Notes under the pieces: generated by a model | The model's database searches: none | Told to the model about the DNA's origin: nothing | What the model saw: only the letters and a program-made list of their open reading frames with translations | Made by a program: the position numbers and the translations under genes | Source of the DNA: Janthinobacterium sp. LM6 | GTDB lineage: Bacteria; Pseudomonadota; Gammaproteobacteria; Burkholderiales; Burkholderiaceae_D | DNA length: 64,000 bases | Reading direction: 5' to 3' | NCBI RefSeq assembly: GCF_002002885.1 | Contig: NZ_CP019510.1 | Span: forward strand, 868,001 to 932,000 | Part shown: positions 52,776 to 62,135 of the stretch, piece after piece | Position numbering within the stretch: position 1 is the first letter of the stretch | Layout of the letters: each line of letters opens with the position of its first letter

Positions 52776-53987
52776 TCAGTGTTCATGGCCGGCGGAATCC
52801 TTGCCCAGCTCGGATTTCAGGACAAAACTGCCTTGCGCCGCGTACGGCGTGCCGGCGGCCAGGCCCTGCTTGATGTGCGTCAAGGTGCCATCGCTGCGCC
52901 CCGGCACCACGGGCGTGGCCTGGTAGCCATCTTTTATTTGCACGAAGACGACGGGCTTGTCTTCCACCGTCTGGATGGCCGTGCTCTGCACGGTGACGGG
53001 CGCGTCCGCTTCGCCGGACACCACTTCCACCGTGACGAACAGCCCTGGGCGCCATGCCATGTCCGGGTTCTGCAAGCTGATGCGAGCTTTCGCCGTGCGC
53101 GTCTGTTCGCCCAGCAGCGCGCCCACATAGGTGATCGTGCCTTGCGCGCTGGCATCAAACGCGCTGGCTTTGACTTCCGCCTTGCCTCCCATGCGCACGG
53201 TGGCCAGATCTTTCGCCGGCACGGCGATTTCCGCCCACACGGTCGACAGGTCGGAAATGACGAAGATGTTCGCGTCTTCCTTGACGGCTTCGCCCAGGGT
53301 GATGTGTTTTTCCAACACCATGCCGTCGAACGGCGCGCGGATGTCGTAGCGGTTCAACGGCCCCTTGCTGGTGGAGTTGGCGCCCAGCGCGCTGAGCTTT
53401 TGCTGGGCGTTTTGCACGGCGATTTCCGCTTCGCGCCACGCTTGCTGCGCCTGCAGATAATCTTGCTCGGCCGAAATCTTCTCGCGCCACAGTTTTTCCT
53501 CGCGCTCATACGTGGAGCGGGCCAGCGATAGCCGCCGCTGCGCCGACAGCAGTTCGCTGCGCTGCTCCGACAGTTCCGTGCTGGCGATGACGGCCAGTAC
53601 TTGCCCCTTTTTCACCAGCTGGCCCAGGTCGGCGTGCACGGCTTCCACCACGCCGGCCAGACGGGGCACGACGTGGGCCGTACGGTCTTCATTGAAGCGG
53701 ATTTCGCCGGGCAAGGCGACGGTGGTCTTGATGCGGCCGGGCGCGGCCGTGGCGATGACGACGCCGGCCGCGCGGCTTTGCGCCGCCGTCAATTCCAGCT
53801 TGCCTTCCACTTCTTCGTGGCCGTGTTCGTCTTTCTTTTCAGCATGTGCTTCCACCTTGGCGGCGGTGGACGGCGCGGTCTTGGAATTGCCCGTGCCGAG
53901 GATGAGGATGGCCAGCACGATGCCGGCGGCCGCGATGGCGCCGATGGCGATCGCCTGTTTCTTGTCGAGTTTGATATTCATTGTCAT
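52776..53987 (-). CDS. RND efflux periplasmic adaptor (CzcB-like)
   Basis: From ATG 53987 (AAGGA close upstream; ATG 53981 is the alternative) the protein is 403 residues with an N-terminal anchor (KQAIAIGAIAAAGIVLAILI) and a charged stretch (EAHAEKKDEHGHEEVEGK) that may bind metal. The membrane-fusion protein core follows: barrel-sandwich (VVPRLAGVVEAVHADLGQLV), coiled coil (about 130-200, LSEQRSELLSAQRRLSLARS), APFDGMVLEKHITLGE and a beta-barrel domain. It ends with a His-containing tail. It links the RND pump to the outer-membrane factor. Confidence 0.92.
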   Translation of the reverse strand: MTMNIKLDKKQAIAIGAIAAAGIVLAILILGTGNSKTAPSTAAKVEAHAEKKDEHGHEEVEGKLELTAAQSRAAGVVIATAAPGRIKTTVALPGEIRFNEDRTAHVVPRLAGVVEAVHADLGQLVKKGQVLAVIASTELSEQRSELLSAQRRLSLARSTYEREEKLWREKISAEQDYLQAQQAWREAEIAVQNAQQKLSALGANSTSKGPLNRYDIRAPFDGMVLEKHITLGEAVKEDANIFVISDLSTVWAEIAVPAKDLATVRMGGKAEVKASAFDASAQGTITYVGALLGEQTRTAKARISLQNPDMAWRPGLFVTVEVVSGEADAPVTVQSTAIQTVEDKPVVFVQIKDGYQATPVVPGRSDGTLTHIKQGLAAGTPYAAQGSFVLKSELGKDSAGHEH

Positions 53988-53994
53988 GGATTCC

Positions 53995-55233
53995 TTACAG
54001 GGGAGCAGAGGCGCCAAGCAGGCGCTCGATCTCGGCGGCGGCATGCTGCGCTTCCGTCAGCGCGCGCAGGTATTGGTTTTTGGCTTGGAGCAAGGTGCGC
54101 TGGGCGTCGAGCACGTCGAGAAAGGCGAACTTGCCGAACTCGAAGCCCTTGCTGGCCGCGTCGTAGGCGCTCTGGGCGCCGGGCAAGATGTCCTGGCGCA
54201 AGCTTTCCACATCGAGCCGGGCCGTGGTCAGGCGTTCGCTGGCGGCGGCCACGGCCGTTTGCACGGCGATGCGGGCGGCAGCCAGTTCGTCGCTGGCCTT
54301 GTCGCTGCGGCGCAGGGCGTCGAGCTTGTTGCCCGCGTTGCGGTCGAACAGGGGCAGCGGCAGGGCCAGGCCGATGATGGCCTGGTTGCGGCCCAGCTCT
54401 TCCGAGCGCTTCATGCCGATGCTGACCGTGACGTCGGGCGTGGCACGCCGCTGTTCCACGTCCAGCATGGCTTGCCGCTGGGCCAGTGCGCTTTGCGCCT
54501 GGCGCACGGCAGGGGCTTGCTCCATGCGCGCTGCCAGTTCGCTGGCCGGGGGCAGCTCCGGCAAGGTTTCCAGGCGTCCCTCTGCCAGCGTGAAACGGGG
54601 CGCGGCATTGCCCCACAGGGCGGCCAGGCGCTGGCGGGCGCTGGCCAGGGTGCTGCGAGCCAGGTTCAGTTCCAGCCGCACGCTCGCTTCGGCGACCCTG
54701 GCGCGGGTTTCCTCGACGGGGGACGCCTTGCCGGCCGTGACCCGGCGCGCCGTAATGTCGCTGGCGCGCGCGGCCAGCGCCTGCGCGCTGTCGGCCAGGC
54801 GCAAGCCTTCCTGCGCCGCCAGCACATCGACAAAGGCGGAAGTGACGGCCGCGCGCGTGTCGGCTTGCTGTAGCGCAAGGCCCGCCTGCGCCAGGTCTGC
54901 GCCGCGCTGGGCGACGGCGGCGCGCGCACCGCGCTTGCCGCCCAGCTCGATGAGCTGGTTCAGCTGCACGGTGGTGCTGCGCGTGGCGCGCCGCGTGTCT
55001 TCCAGCACGGTTTGCAATTCCGGGTTGGGCAAGGCGCGCGCCTGCTGCAGGGCGCCGCCTTGCGCCGCCAGTTCATGGCGGGCGGCCGACAGGGTGGCGT
55101 TGCCGCCCTCCGCCAGGGCCAGCGCGGCGGGCAGGGTCAGGGGCGCGGCGGGTTCCACGCTAGATTGTGCGTGGGCAAAGTTGCCAGCCAGCAGGCCAGC
55201 AGAGAGTAGCAATAGATAAATGGATCGGTGCAT
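53995..55233 (-). CDS. TolC-family outer-membrane efflux protein (CzcC-like)
   Basis: ATG 55233 has GGAG ten bases upstream and starts a signal peptide ending AHAQS; the frame also allows a start four codons earlier. The 412-residue protein has the duplicated TolC helical-barrel pattern (LPAALALAEGGNATLSAARH, NPELQTVLEDTRRATRSTTV, GLALPLPLFDRNAGNKLDAL, EFGKFAFLDVLDAQRTLLQA). It forms the outer-membrane duct for the adaptor and RND pump, whose genes follow with short gaps. Confidence 0.92.
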   Translation of the reverse strand: MHRSIYLLLLSAGLLAGNFAHAQSSVEPAAPLTLPAALALAEGGNATLSAARHELAAQGGALQQARALPNPELQTVLEDTRRATRSTTVQLNQLIELGGKRGARAAVAQRGADLAQAGLALQQADTRAAVTSAFVDVLAAQEGLRLADSAQALAARASDITARRVTAGKASPVEETRARVAEASVRLELNLARSTLASARQRLAALWGNAAPRFTLAEGRLETLPELPPASELAARMEQAPAVRQAQSALAQRQAMLDVEQRRATPDVTVSIGMKRSEELGRNQAIIGLALPLPLFDRNAGNKLDALRRSDKASDELAAARIAVQTAVAAASERLTTARLDVESLRQDILPGAQSAYDAASKGFEFGKFAFLDVLDAQRTLLQAKNQYLRALTEAQHAAAEIERLLGASAPL

Positions 55234-55339
55234 CGAATTCTCCAAGGTATGGAAAAAGAATTCGACGGGACGCGCAGGCCTGCGCCCGGATTATTTCAGG
55301 GCGCGCATTGCGTTATGACAAAGGGGACGTCCCGTCGGC

Positions 55340-55702
55340 CTAGATGGCCGACGACCAGTCGGGGCGCTTGGGAGCGTCCGGGATGTGGGAAGCGTAAAAG
55401 AAGGGGGCGGTGTCCGCGTTCACGGACGCCATGTCGCCGATGGGCAGGCTGGAACCGGCCGGCAGCCACGCATGGCCGATGCCATGGCAGACGTTGCAGT
55501 CGCTGTGCGGCTGGCCCTTGGATTGCTTGTCAGCCTTGTCGGCCACGGGTTTCTTGTCCGCATCCGCCTTGTGCTGGTGGCTGTGGTGGCCCAGGTGCTG
55601 CGCCGCCTTGCCTTCCTCGTGCAGGCAATACGCGCTCGCCGCGGCCCAGGACATCTGGAGCGGAAGCACGAACAGCAGCAAAATGAGGAAGAATTTACGC
55701 AT
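55340..55702 (-). CDS. CzcI-like small periplasmic metal-responsive protein
   Basis: From ATG 55702 the 120-residue product has a signal peptide (MRKFFLILLLFVLPLQMSWA), then CLHEEGKAAQHLGHHSHQH, a lysine-rich stretch and SDCNVCHGIGHAWLP. This combination of an N-terminal cysteine, a His cluster and a CxxC motif is typical of the CzcI/DUF2946-like proteins that precede czcCBA in Cupriavidus. It may bind metal and modulate the pump. It lies 107 bp upstream of the TolC-like gene and 29 bp after the MORN-peptidase gene. The long upstream extension to 55753 lacks a start signal. Confidence 0.78.
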   Translation of the reverse strand: MRKFFLILLLFVLPLQMSWAAASAYCLHEEGKAAQHLGHHSHQHKADADKKPVADKADKQSKGQPHSDCNVCHGIGHAWLPAGSSLPIGDMASVNADTAPFFYASHIPDAPKRPDWSSAI

Positions 55703-55731
55703 GGTGACGGCTATTGTACAGAAAGTAGCGC

Positions 55732-57279
55732 TTAGCGTGGCTGGGCGCGCCACGCCTTCAATTGCGCGGCGATGGCCTTGCCCTGGAACAGTTGCGGCTC
55801 GGAATGCTCTTCCGCTTCCATGCCGCCTTCGCGGAAATCGGCCGCCTCGCGCGCCTGCACCAGCACTTTGGCCTTGTCGAACGCTTCCGTGAAGCTGCTG
55901 CTTTTCGGCAAGGCTTCCTTGAAATACGCTTCGCTGAAATACGTAAAATCGTTCTGGTCGTCGCAGCCGAACGAGGTGCGGTCGCTGCGCGCAGCCGTGA
56001 TGATGAGGGTGTTGTCATCTTTCAAGGGGGCAATGAATCCGCCCGCATAGCAGGCCGAGATCACGATGACTTTCCAGCGGATACCGCTGTGCTTGAGCAT
56101 GGACGCCAGTTCTTGCGCGGGCAGGCTGTGCAGGTCCATGCCGTTTTGCGCCAGCGCCAGTTCGTGCTCGGGCGAGCCGTGGCTGGTGAGAAACAGGAAC
56201 AGGATGTCGTTGGCCTTGTCCATCTTCGCGCCCAGCGCATCGAGGCTGGCGGCGATGCTGGTGCGCGTGGCCATCGGCTGCTGCGCCACCGTGTTGCGGC
56301 TGTTGACGAGCATCAAGGAGCGGCCCACGGTGCCGTAATCGCGGTCGAACTGGCGTTGCACGAAGGCCGTTTCGCGGTGAAACACTTCCTGCGCGCCGTC
56401 GCCGGCCACGCCCAGCAAATACAGATTGATCTTTTTCGCCGGATCGCGCGGCGCGATGCGCGCCAGGGCGCCGTCGAGCAGGGTGGGCTGGTTGTACAGG
56501 GCCAGCTCGATATTGTCGCGCGTGAGCTTGTCTGCGGCCGGGTCGTCCAGCTGGCCTTCCGTCCAGTTGCCGCTGTCTTCGCGCCGGCCGTCCGCCTGCG
56601 CCACGGCGTAGCGCAGCACGCCCTGGCCGTCGAACTGGCCATTCTTGAAGCCGCCCCGGTATTCGTCGCCGTCGGCCGTGCGCAGCACGCCCTGGCCCTC
56701 GAATTTCCAGTCCTTCAGCTCGCCTTCGTAGTGGATGCCGTCGCTGGTGGTGACGGTGGCCTTGCCCTGCACCTGGCCCTGGACGAATTCGCCTTCGAAG
56801 ACGGTGCCGTCCGTGTCGGTCAGCTTGCCGGCGCCATGCGGGCGCCAGTGCTTGAAATGGCCTTCGAAGGTGGCGCCGTCGGCGCCCTGGAAGCGGCCCA
56901 CGCCCTCGAAGCTGCCCTTGACGAAGCTGCCCGTGTAAATTTCGCCCTTGGGCGAGGTGTAGCGGCCGAGGCCGTCGAAGGCGCCCTGGCGGAAGGCGCC
57001 CGTGTATTCGACGCCGGACGCCTGGCGCAGCTTGCCCTGGCCGGAAAACACGCCGCGCGCGAAGCCCCCTTCGTAAAACGCGCCGCTCGCGTATTCGAGC
57101 CGCCCCTGGCCGTGCATCTTGCCCGCGACGAGGGGGCCGAAATAGCGTCCGCCATCGGCCGTTTCCGCCGCCGGCGCCTTGGCTGGCGCGGCGCACAGCG
57201 GCGGCATGCCCAGCGCGGCAAAGGCCAGCAGGCCGGCGAGGGTGTAGGGGCGAAGCGAGGCGCGTAGCGTGGCAGTCAT
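55732..57279 (-). CDS. Secreted MORN-repeat protein with C-terminal C13-type cysteine peptidase domain
   Basis: The 515-residue protein has a signal peptide (cleavage near LCAAP, residue 31) and about eight 23-residue MORN repeats (44-228; for example GKMHGQGRLEYASGAFYEGG). The C-terminal half is a legumain/caspase-like (C13) domain (about 250-500): INLYLLGVAGDGAQEVFHRE, the catalytic histidine H367 in FLFLTSHGSPEHE and catalytic cysteine C410 in VIVISACYAGGF. C13 enzymes cleave after Asn or Asp; in bacteria they are little studied. MORN repeats may bind lipids or act as a scaffold. It stands first in a minus-strand run 29 bp before the CzcI-like gene. Confidence 0.9.
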   Translation of the reverse strand: MTATLRASLRPYTLAGLLAFAALGMPPLCAAPAKAPAAETADGGRYFGPLVAGKMHGQGRLEYASGAFYEGGFARGVFSGQGKLRQASGVEYTGAFRQGAFDGLGRYTSPKGEIYTGSFVKGSFEGVGRFQGADGATFEGHFKHWRPHGAGKLTDTDGTVFEGEFVQGQVQGKATVTTSDGIHYEGELKDWKFEGQGVLRTADGDEYRGGFKNGQFDGQGVLRYAVAQADGRREDSGNWTEGQLDDPAADKLTRDNIELALYNQPTLLDGALARIAPRDPAKKINLYLLGVAGDGAQEVFHRETAFVQRQFDRDYGTVGRSLMLVNSRNTVAQQPMATRTSIAASLDALGAKMDKANDILFLFLTSHGSPEHELALAQNGMDLHSLPAQELASMLKHSGIRWKVIVISACYAGGFIAPLKDDNTLIITAARSDRTSFGCDDQNDFTYFSEAYFKEALPKSSSFTEAFDKAKVLVQAREAADFREGGMEAEEHSEPQLFQGKAIAAQLKAWRAQPR

Positions 57280-57464
57280 GAGGACGGTCTGGTCTGTAGG
57301 AAGGGGCCTAGTCTGCCACTGTATTGCCAGCGTGGCAAATGCGCGCGTGGCGTGTGTTGCTCTGCCTCAAGGCAAGATTCTGCGTTTTATGCCGTGCCAA
57401 GGCTGGGCTGAACTGATAATATTGATTTTCAGAACATATACTTGCACAAGGTACATAGTCACCC

Positions 57465-59408
57465 ATGGAAAGCCGCCTCAGCCGCCTGGAAGCCGTTCAA
57501 ACCGTGTTGCTGGAAATCGGGCAGCGCTCGAGCACCTGCAGCGATATCAGCGAATTCCTGCAGGCGGTGCATGCGGCGCTGGGGCGCATCATGTATGCGG
57601 CCAACTTTTACGTGGCGCTCAGCGACCGCGACGACGGCCTCGTGCGCTTTCCCTATTTTGTCGATGAATTCGACGCCGCGCCCGATCCGGACGAGGGCGT
57701 GCGCCTGGCCAGCGCGGCACAGTCGCCCACGGCCTGGGTCATCGTCAACCGCAAGCAGCTGGTGATGACGGCCGACGACGACGCCATGCGCGCCATCGGC
57801 GGCGGCGCCTGGGGCGGCGGCACGGCGGCCGAGCACTGGATCGGCTGTCCGCTGCTGGACCAGCAGCACCAGGTGCTGGGTGCCATCGTCATCCAGAGCT
57901 ACGACGCCCAGCACCGCTTCAGCCTGGAAGACCAGGCCCTGTTCGCGCTGATCGCCACGCACGTGTCGAGCGCCCTGCAGGGCATGCAAAGCATGGACCG
58001 GCTGGAAAAGGCGGTGCAGGAGCGCACGGCCCTGCTGGCGCACGAGGTGGCCGAGCGCCGCCGGGCGGAAAACCTGCAGCATGCGCTGTATGAAATCGCC
58101 AACCTGTCGGCGCAGGCATCCGATGCGACGACCTTATATACGCGCCTGCACGCCATCATCAGCGAACTGGTGACGGCGAAGAATTTCCTCATCGCCCTGT
58201 ACCACCCGGACAACAAGGACATCACGATCCCGTATTTCGTCGACGAGAAGGATGCGCAGGCGCCCGTGAAACGCTTTCATTACGGCATCGGCATGAGTTC
58301 CTATGTGCTGGCGCGCCGGCAAGCCTGCCTGCTCGATGCCGGCAGCTATGCGGCGCTGGTGGCCAGCGGCGAAATGGAAGAGCCGCTGGGCAATACCAGC
58401 ATCGCCAGCTGGATGGGCGCGCCCATGCTGCTGGGCGACCGCAAATATGGCGTGATCATCGTGCAAAGCTATGACACGTCCGTCGTGTATGGCCAGGCGG
58501 AACTGGACGTGCTGGCCTTCATGGCCAGCCACGTGGCCGTGGCGATGGCGCGCATCCAGGCCGACAGCGCCATGCGCCGCGCCAAGGAAGCGCTGGAAGA
58601 GCAGAATGCGGCCCTGAACAGCGCCCTGAACGCCTTGCAGGAAGCGCAGTCGGAACTGGTGCGCCAGGAAAAGCTGGCCTCGCTGGGCCGGCTGGTGGCG
58701 GGCGTGGCGCATGAAATCAATACGCCGCTGGGCATATGCGTGACGGCCACCAGCCACCTGGTGCAGGAATTGAAGCTCACGCGCGAAGACCTGGAAGGCG
58801 GCCAGCTCGACGAAGATGGCTTGCGGCAATTTTTCGACATCATCGACCAGACCCTGCGCATCATGACGACGAACACGCAGCGCGCCGCGGCGCTGGTGCG
58901 CAGCTTCAAGCAGGTGGCCGTCGACCAGTCTTCGGACGAATTGCGCAGTTTTAACTTGCGCAAATATCTCGATGAAATATTGCTTTCATTGCAACCAAAG
59001 CTGAAGGGCAAGCCCGTCAAGGTGGAGATCGATTGCCCGCCCGAGGTGCAGCTGCGCAGCTATCCGGGCGCCGTCTCGCAGATCGTCACGAACATGGTGG
59101 TCAATTCACTCGTGCATGGTTTTGTCGAAGGCGAGCCGGGCAAGATCAAGATCAGCGTGCGCACGGCCGGCGAGATGCTGGAACTCGATTACAGCGACGA
59201 CGGCATGGGGATGGACAGCGCCACCCTGGGCCAGCTGTTCGACCCCTTCTTCACGACCAAGCGCGGTTCCGGCGGCAGCGGCCTGGGTGCGCATATCCTG
59301 TACAACCTGGTGACGGGGCCGCTGGGCGGGACGGTGAAGGTGGTCAGTGCGCCGGGGATGGGCTTGCATTACAAGATACGCTTTCCGCTGGAGCCGAAGA
59401 GTGCTTGA
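57465..59408 (+). CDS. Cytosolic histidine kinase with two GAF domains
   Basis: The 647-residue protein has GAF1 (about 10-170), a short coiled coil, GAF2 (about 200-365), a longer coiled coil with QEAQSELVRQEKLASLGRLV, then HisKA with the phospho-acceptor H416 (GVAHEINTPLGI) and a HATPase domain (NMVVNSLVHGF, SDDGMGMD, GSGGSGLGAHILY). No TM segment is present, so it senses a cytosolic ligand. No response regulator is directly downstream in the same direction; the convergent REC-HD-GYP protein is a candidate partner. Confidence 0.92.
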   Translation: MESRLSRLEAVQTVLLEIGQRSSTCSDISEFLQAVHAALGRIMYAANFYVALSDRDDGLVRFPYFVDEFDAAPDPDEGVRLASAAQSPTAWVIVNRKQLVMTADDDAMRAIGGGAWGGGTAAEHWIGCPLLDQQHQVLGAIVIQSYDAQHRFSLEDQALFALIATHVSSALQGMQSMDRLEKAVQERTALLAHEVAERRRAENLQHALYEIANLSAQASDATTLYTRLHAIISELVTAKNFLIALYHPDNKDITIPYFVDEKDAQAPVKRFHYGIGMSSYVLARRQACLLDAGSYAALVASGEMEEPLGNTSIASWMGAPMLLGDRKYGVIIVQSYDTSVVYGQAELDVLAFMASHVAVAMARIQADSAMRRAKEALEEQNAALNSALNALQEAQSELVRQEKLASLGRLVAGVAHEINTPLGICVTATSHLVQELKLTREDLEGGQLDEDGLRQFFDIIDQTLRIMTTNTQRAAALVRSFKQVAVDQSSDELRSFNLRKYLDEILLSLQPKLKGKPVKVEIDCPPEVQLRSYPGAVSQIVTNMVVNSLVHGFVEGEPGKIKISVRTAGEMLELDYSDDGMGMDSATLGQLFDPFFTTKRGSGGSGLGAHILYNLVTGPLGGTVKVVSAPGMGLHYKIRFPLEPKSA

Positions 59409-59661
59409 AATTTGAAGCTTGAAAACGGCGGGCCGGAGACGCGGGCCTGAGAAAATGCCGATGGCGGCGTTGCGGCTCCTTGCCGTACATGCGTACTGTC
59501 TGCGTCGCCGCGCCTTGCCCTCGACATTTTTCAGGTCCGCTTGGCCCGGAACGCCCAAGTTGGGATCTTGGGCCGCAGCGTGGTTTACTGGTGTGCGTAT
59601 TGCTCAGGGGTCAGATCCTCAGGGTCTGACTCCGGTATTGTACTTGGGTTCAATCTGGAGC
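59409..59661. other. Intergenic region between the GAF kinase and HD-GYP genes
   Basis: No gene is supported in these 253 bp. It contains the repeat described separately and a TTGATTTAACG stretch at the end of the HD-GYP gene. The two flanking genes converge here. Confidence 0.5.
59606..59632. repeat. Intergenic GGGTCTGAC-type repeat
   Basis: GTCAGA (59610-59615) and TCTGAC (59625-59630) form an inverted repeat within GGGGTCAGATCC ... GGGTCTGACTCC. The core matches the GGGTCTGACCCC element at 16557-16568. It is a candidate REP-like repeat. Confidence 0.5.
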
Positions 59662-61167
59662 CTAATCCGGGAAGCGTTGATTTAACGCAAGCGCTGCATC
59701 GAGATTCGCAATCAGCAATTCCACATACTGCGGGTCGAGGTGGCTGCCGCTCACTTCGCGCAGGTAGCTGACCACGCGCTCCAGGGGCCAGGCGTCCTTG
59801 TAGCAGCGCTTGTGCATGAGGGCGTCGAAGACGTCGGCGACGGCGGCGATGCGCGCGTATTTGTGGATGTTTTCGCCGACCAGGCCCTGCGGGTAGCCGC
59901 TGCCGTCGTATTTTTCATGATGCTGGTGGGCAATCACGGCGGCCGCCTTCAACAGCGGGCGCTGCGAGCCGTCGAGGATGGACATGCCCACCGTCGGATG
60001 CTGCTTCATGATTTCCCATTCGGCCGCGTCGAGCTTGCCGGGTTTGAGCAGCACCGCGTCGGGTGTGGAAATCTTGCCGATGTCATGCATGGGTGCCGCG
60101 TGGCGCAGCACCATGGTTTCCTCTTCCGACATGCCGGACGCCTGCGCCAGCAGCTGGCACACTTCGGCCATGCGGCGCACGTGGTTGCCCCCTTCGTGCG
60201 AGCGCGATTCGACCACGTCGCCCAGGCGCAGGATCAGTTCGGCCTGGGTATCGGTGATTTCCTGCGTCAGCAGGATGTTGTCGAAGGCGATCGCCACGCC
60301 CGAGCAGAAGACTTCCAGCAATTGCGCATCGAGGTCGGAAATCTCTTCCACGCCCTTCAATACCAGCAAGGACGCCTTGCCGCTGCTGTTCGGGAAATAG
60401 CCGACATAGGTGTCGCCGTGCAGGCGCGAGATCTTGTTGCTCTTGGCGTCGTCCAGCTGCGACAGCAGGGACGGGCTGAGGATGCCGTCGTCCGTGTCGC
60501 CGATCTGCGCGAGGATTTCATAATCCTGCTCGCCGGAAATGGCGCTGGCGCCGCGCAGGCGCAGCAGCATGCTCGTTTCCAGGCGCAGCAGGGCGACGAC
60601 TTGCTGCAGCAGGCCGCTGGCGAAGTCGCGCAGGTTGCGCTGCTTGAAAATGTGCGCCGAGGCGGCGATGACGCGCTCGAGTCCCTCGCGGTAATGGAGC
60701 TGGGCCTGGCGCGCCTCTTCCACCTTCATGATGTCGCGGTAGGCGCGCAGGGCGGCAAAGGTGGTGGTGAACAGCTTGGTGCGGTCCAGTTCCGTCTTTT
60801 CCTTGTAGTCGTTGATGTCGTAGTTGACGATCACGCGTTCTTCCGGCGCCTGGCCCGGCTGGCCCGTGCGCAGCACGATGCGCGTAAACTGGTTGCCCAG
60901 GTCTTCGCGCATCCAGCGCGCCACTTCCAGGCCGCTGTCTTCGCGCTCCATCACTACGTCGAGAAACACCAGCGCGATGCCTGCTTCGCGCGCCAGCACC
61001 TGCTTGGCTTCGGCGCCGCTGTAGGCGTGCACGAAACTCAGGGCGCGGCCCTCGAGGCGAAAACGGCTCAGTGTCAGTTCGGTGATGTCATGGATGTCGG
61101 GTTCATCGTCGACGAGCAGGACTTTCCAGGGGGGTAACTTGGGCGATGCTGAAGACAAAAATGACAT
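59662..61167 (-). CDS. Response regulator with DUF3369 and HD-GYP c-di-GMP phosphodiesterase domain
   Basis: From ATG 61167 the protein is 501 residues (an upstream start at 61203 is possible). It has a receiver domain with DDEPDIHD and LVFLDVVMEREDSG, a DUF3369 sensor region (about 150-310: LFTTTFAALRAYRDIMKVEE, LRLETSMLLRLRGASAI) and an HD-GYP domain (about 320-490) with MHDIGKISTPDAVLLKPG, HQHHEKYDGSGYPQGL and ADVFDALMHKRCYKD. HD-GYP proteins hydrolyse c-di-GMP. It would oppose the diguanylate cyclase at 45-48 kb at the level of the pool, though no direct link is shown. Confidence 0.93.
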   Translation of the reverse strand: MSFLSSASPKLPPWKVLLVDDEPDIHDITELTLSRFRLEGRALSFVHAYSGAEAKQVLAREAGIALVFLDVVMEREDSGLEVARWMREDLGNQFTRIVLRTGQPGQAPEERVIVNYDINDYKEKTELDRTKLFTTTFAALRAYRDIMKVEEARQAQLHYREGLERVIAASAHIFKQRNLRDFASGLLQQVVALLRLETSMLLRLRGASAISGEQDYEILAQIGDTDDGILSPSLLSQLDDAKSNKISRLHGDTYVGYFPNSSGKASLLVLKGVEEISDLDAQLLEVFCSGVAIAFDNILLTQEITDTQAELILRLGDVVESRSHEGGNHVRRMAEVCQLLAQASGMSEEETMVLRHAAPMHDIGKISTPDAVLLKPGKLDAAEWEIMKQHPTVGMSILDGSQRPLLKAAAVIAHQHHEKYDGSGYPQGLVGENIHKYARIAAVADVFDALMHKRCYKDAWPLERVVSYLREVSGSHLDPQYVELLIANLDAALALNQRFPD

Positions 61168-61203
61168 AAGGGCGAGTTCCGCTAAAAGGCATAACTGACG
61201 CAA

Positions 61204-61602
61204 TACTGAGACGCCCGCGCCAGGCTTGCCTGTGCGCCACTACTGGCGTTGCGCGTTTTTCGGGCGCATTTTATCGATTGTAGACTGACAGCCAAGTATT
61301 AACAACAAGCAAGAATAATTGACTAAACTCATGCAACATGCATATCAAAAAAGCACTTTAAATCCACGCCGTCGACACTATGTATACTTTATCGCTTAGG
61401 CAACTATATTTTCAAGACAATACTTTGTTTTAATTAATATTGCCAATGAATCTGTAAAAAAATTGGTGGGACGAAGCTTGGTTCGTTACGCGGTGCAAGA
61501 AAAGTAACAATGTATTAGTTTCCCTTTAGAATGAAACGCATCGCGCTATATTGAGAAGTAAAAAATGGCCGGAGGCCATCCACATTCTTGAAAGGACTCA
61601 TC
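61204..61602. other. AT-rich intergenic region between HD-GYP and DUF3016 genes
   Basis: This stretch is far richer in A and T than the rest of the window, especially 61300-61480. No open frame of note is seen. It should hold the promoters of both divergent genes. I see no recognisable riboswitch. Its composition could also mark a regulatory or structural (nucleoid-binding) site. The short hairpin GGCC-GGA-GGCC is at 61567-61577. Confidence 0.5.
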
Positions 61603-62106
61603 ATGAAAACGAAAACGACGCGTACCTTCATTGCTGGTCTTGCCTTGCTGGCGAGCACTGCCGCCTGGGCGGGCACGGAAGTGCATTTCACCAAGCCGGA
61701 ACAATTCTCGGATGTGTCTTTCGATCGGACGGAGCGTGAAAAAGTCCTCAAGGACTTGGCGGCGCACTTCGCACAACGGGGAGAGGCGCTCAAGCCCGGG
61801 CTAACCCTGAAGATCGATGTGACGGATCTGGACATGGCTGGCCGTGAAAATCCCGCCATGCGCTCTGCGCAGGATTTCCGCGTGATGACCGGCCAGGCCG
61901 ATTGGCCGCGCATACGCTTGCACTATGTGCTGGAGCAAGATGGCAAGGTCATCGGCAGCGCCGATGCAGCCCTGTCCGATATGTCCTATCTGACGCGCAT
62001 CAATCGTTATTCCAGCGGCGACAAGCTGCGCTACGAGAAGCAGATGATCGATGACTGGTTTGCCAGCACGTTCGCCACGCAAGTGAAGAGTCCGGTACGC
62101 AAATGA
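61603..62106 (+). CDS. Secreted DUF3016 protein
   Basis: From ATG 61603 the protein is 167 residues with a signal peptide (cleavage near TAAWA, residue 23). The mature part matches DUF3016: VHFTKPEQFSDVSF, EREKVLKDLAAHFAQRGEAL, LKIDVTDLDMAGRENPAM and RIRLHYVLEQDGKVIGSADA. It ends with the helical segment LRYEKQMIDDWFASTF. The family's function is unknown. AAAGGA is upstream at fair spacing. It lies in front of a large AT-rich promoter region. Confidence 0.87.
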   Translation: MKTKTTRTFIAGLALLASTAAWAGTEVHFTKPEQFSDVSFDRTEREKVLKDLAAHFAQRGEALKPGLTLKIDVTDLDMAGRENPAMRSAQDFRVMTGQADWPRIRLHYVLEQDGKVIGSADAALSDMSYLTRINRYSSGDKLRYEKQMIDDWFASTFATQVKSPVRK

Positions 62107-62135
62107 CCTTGCCGCGGCGCGAAGTGCCGGGCTGA

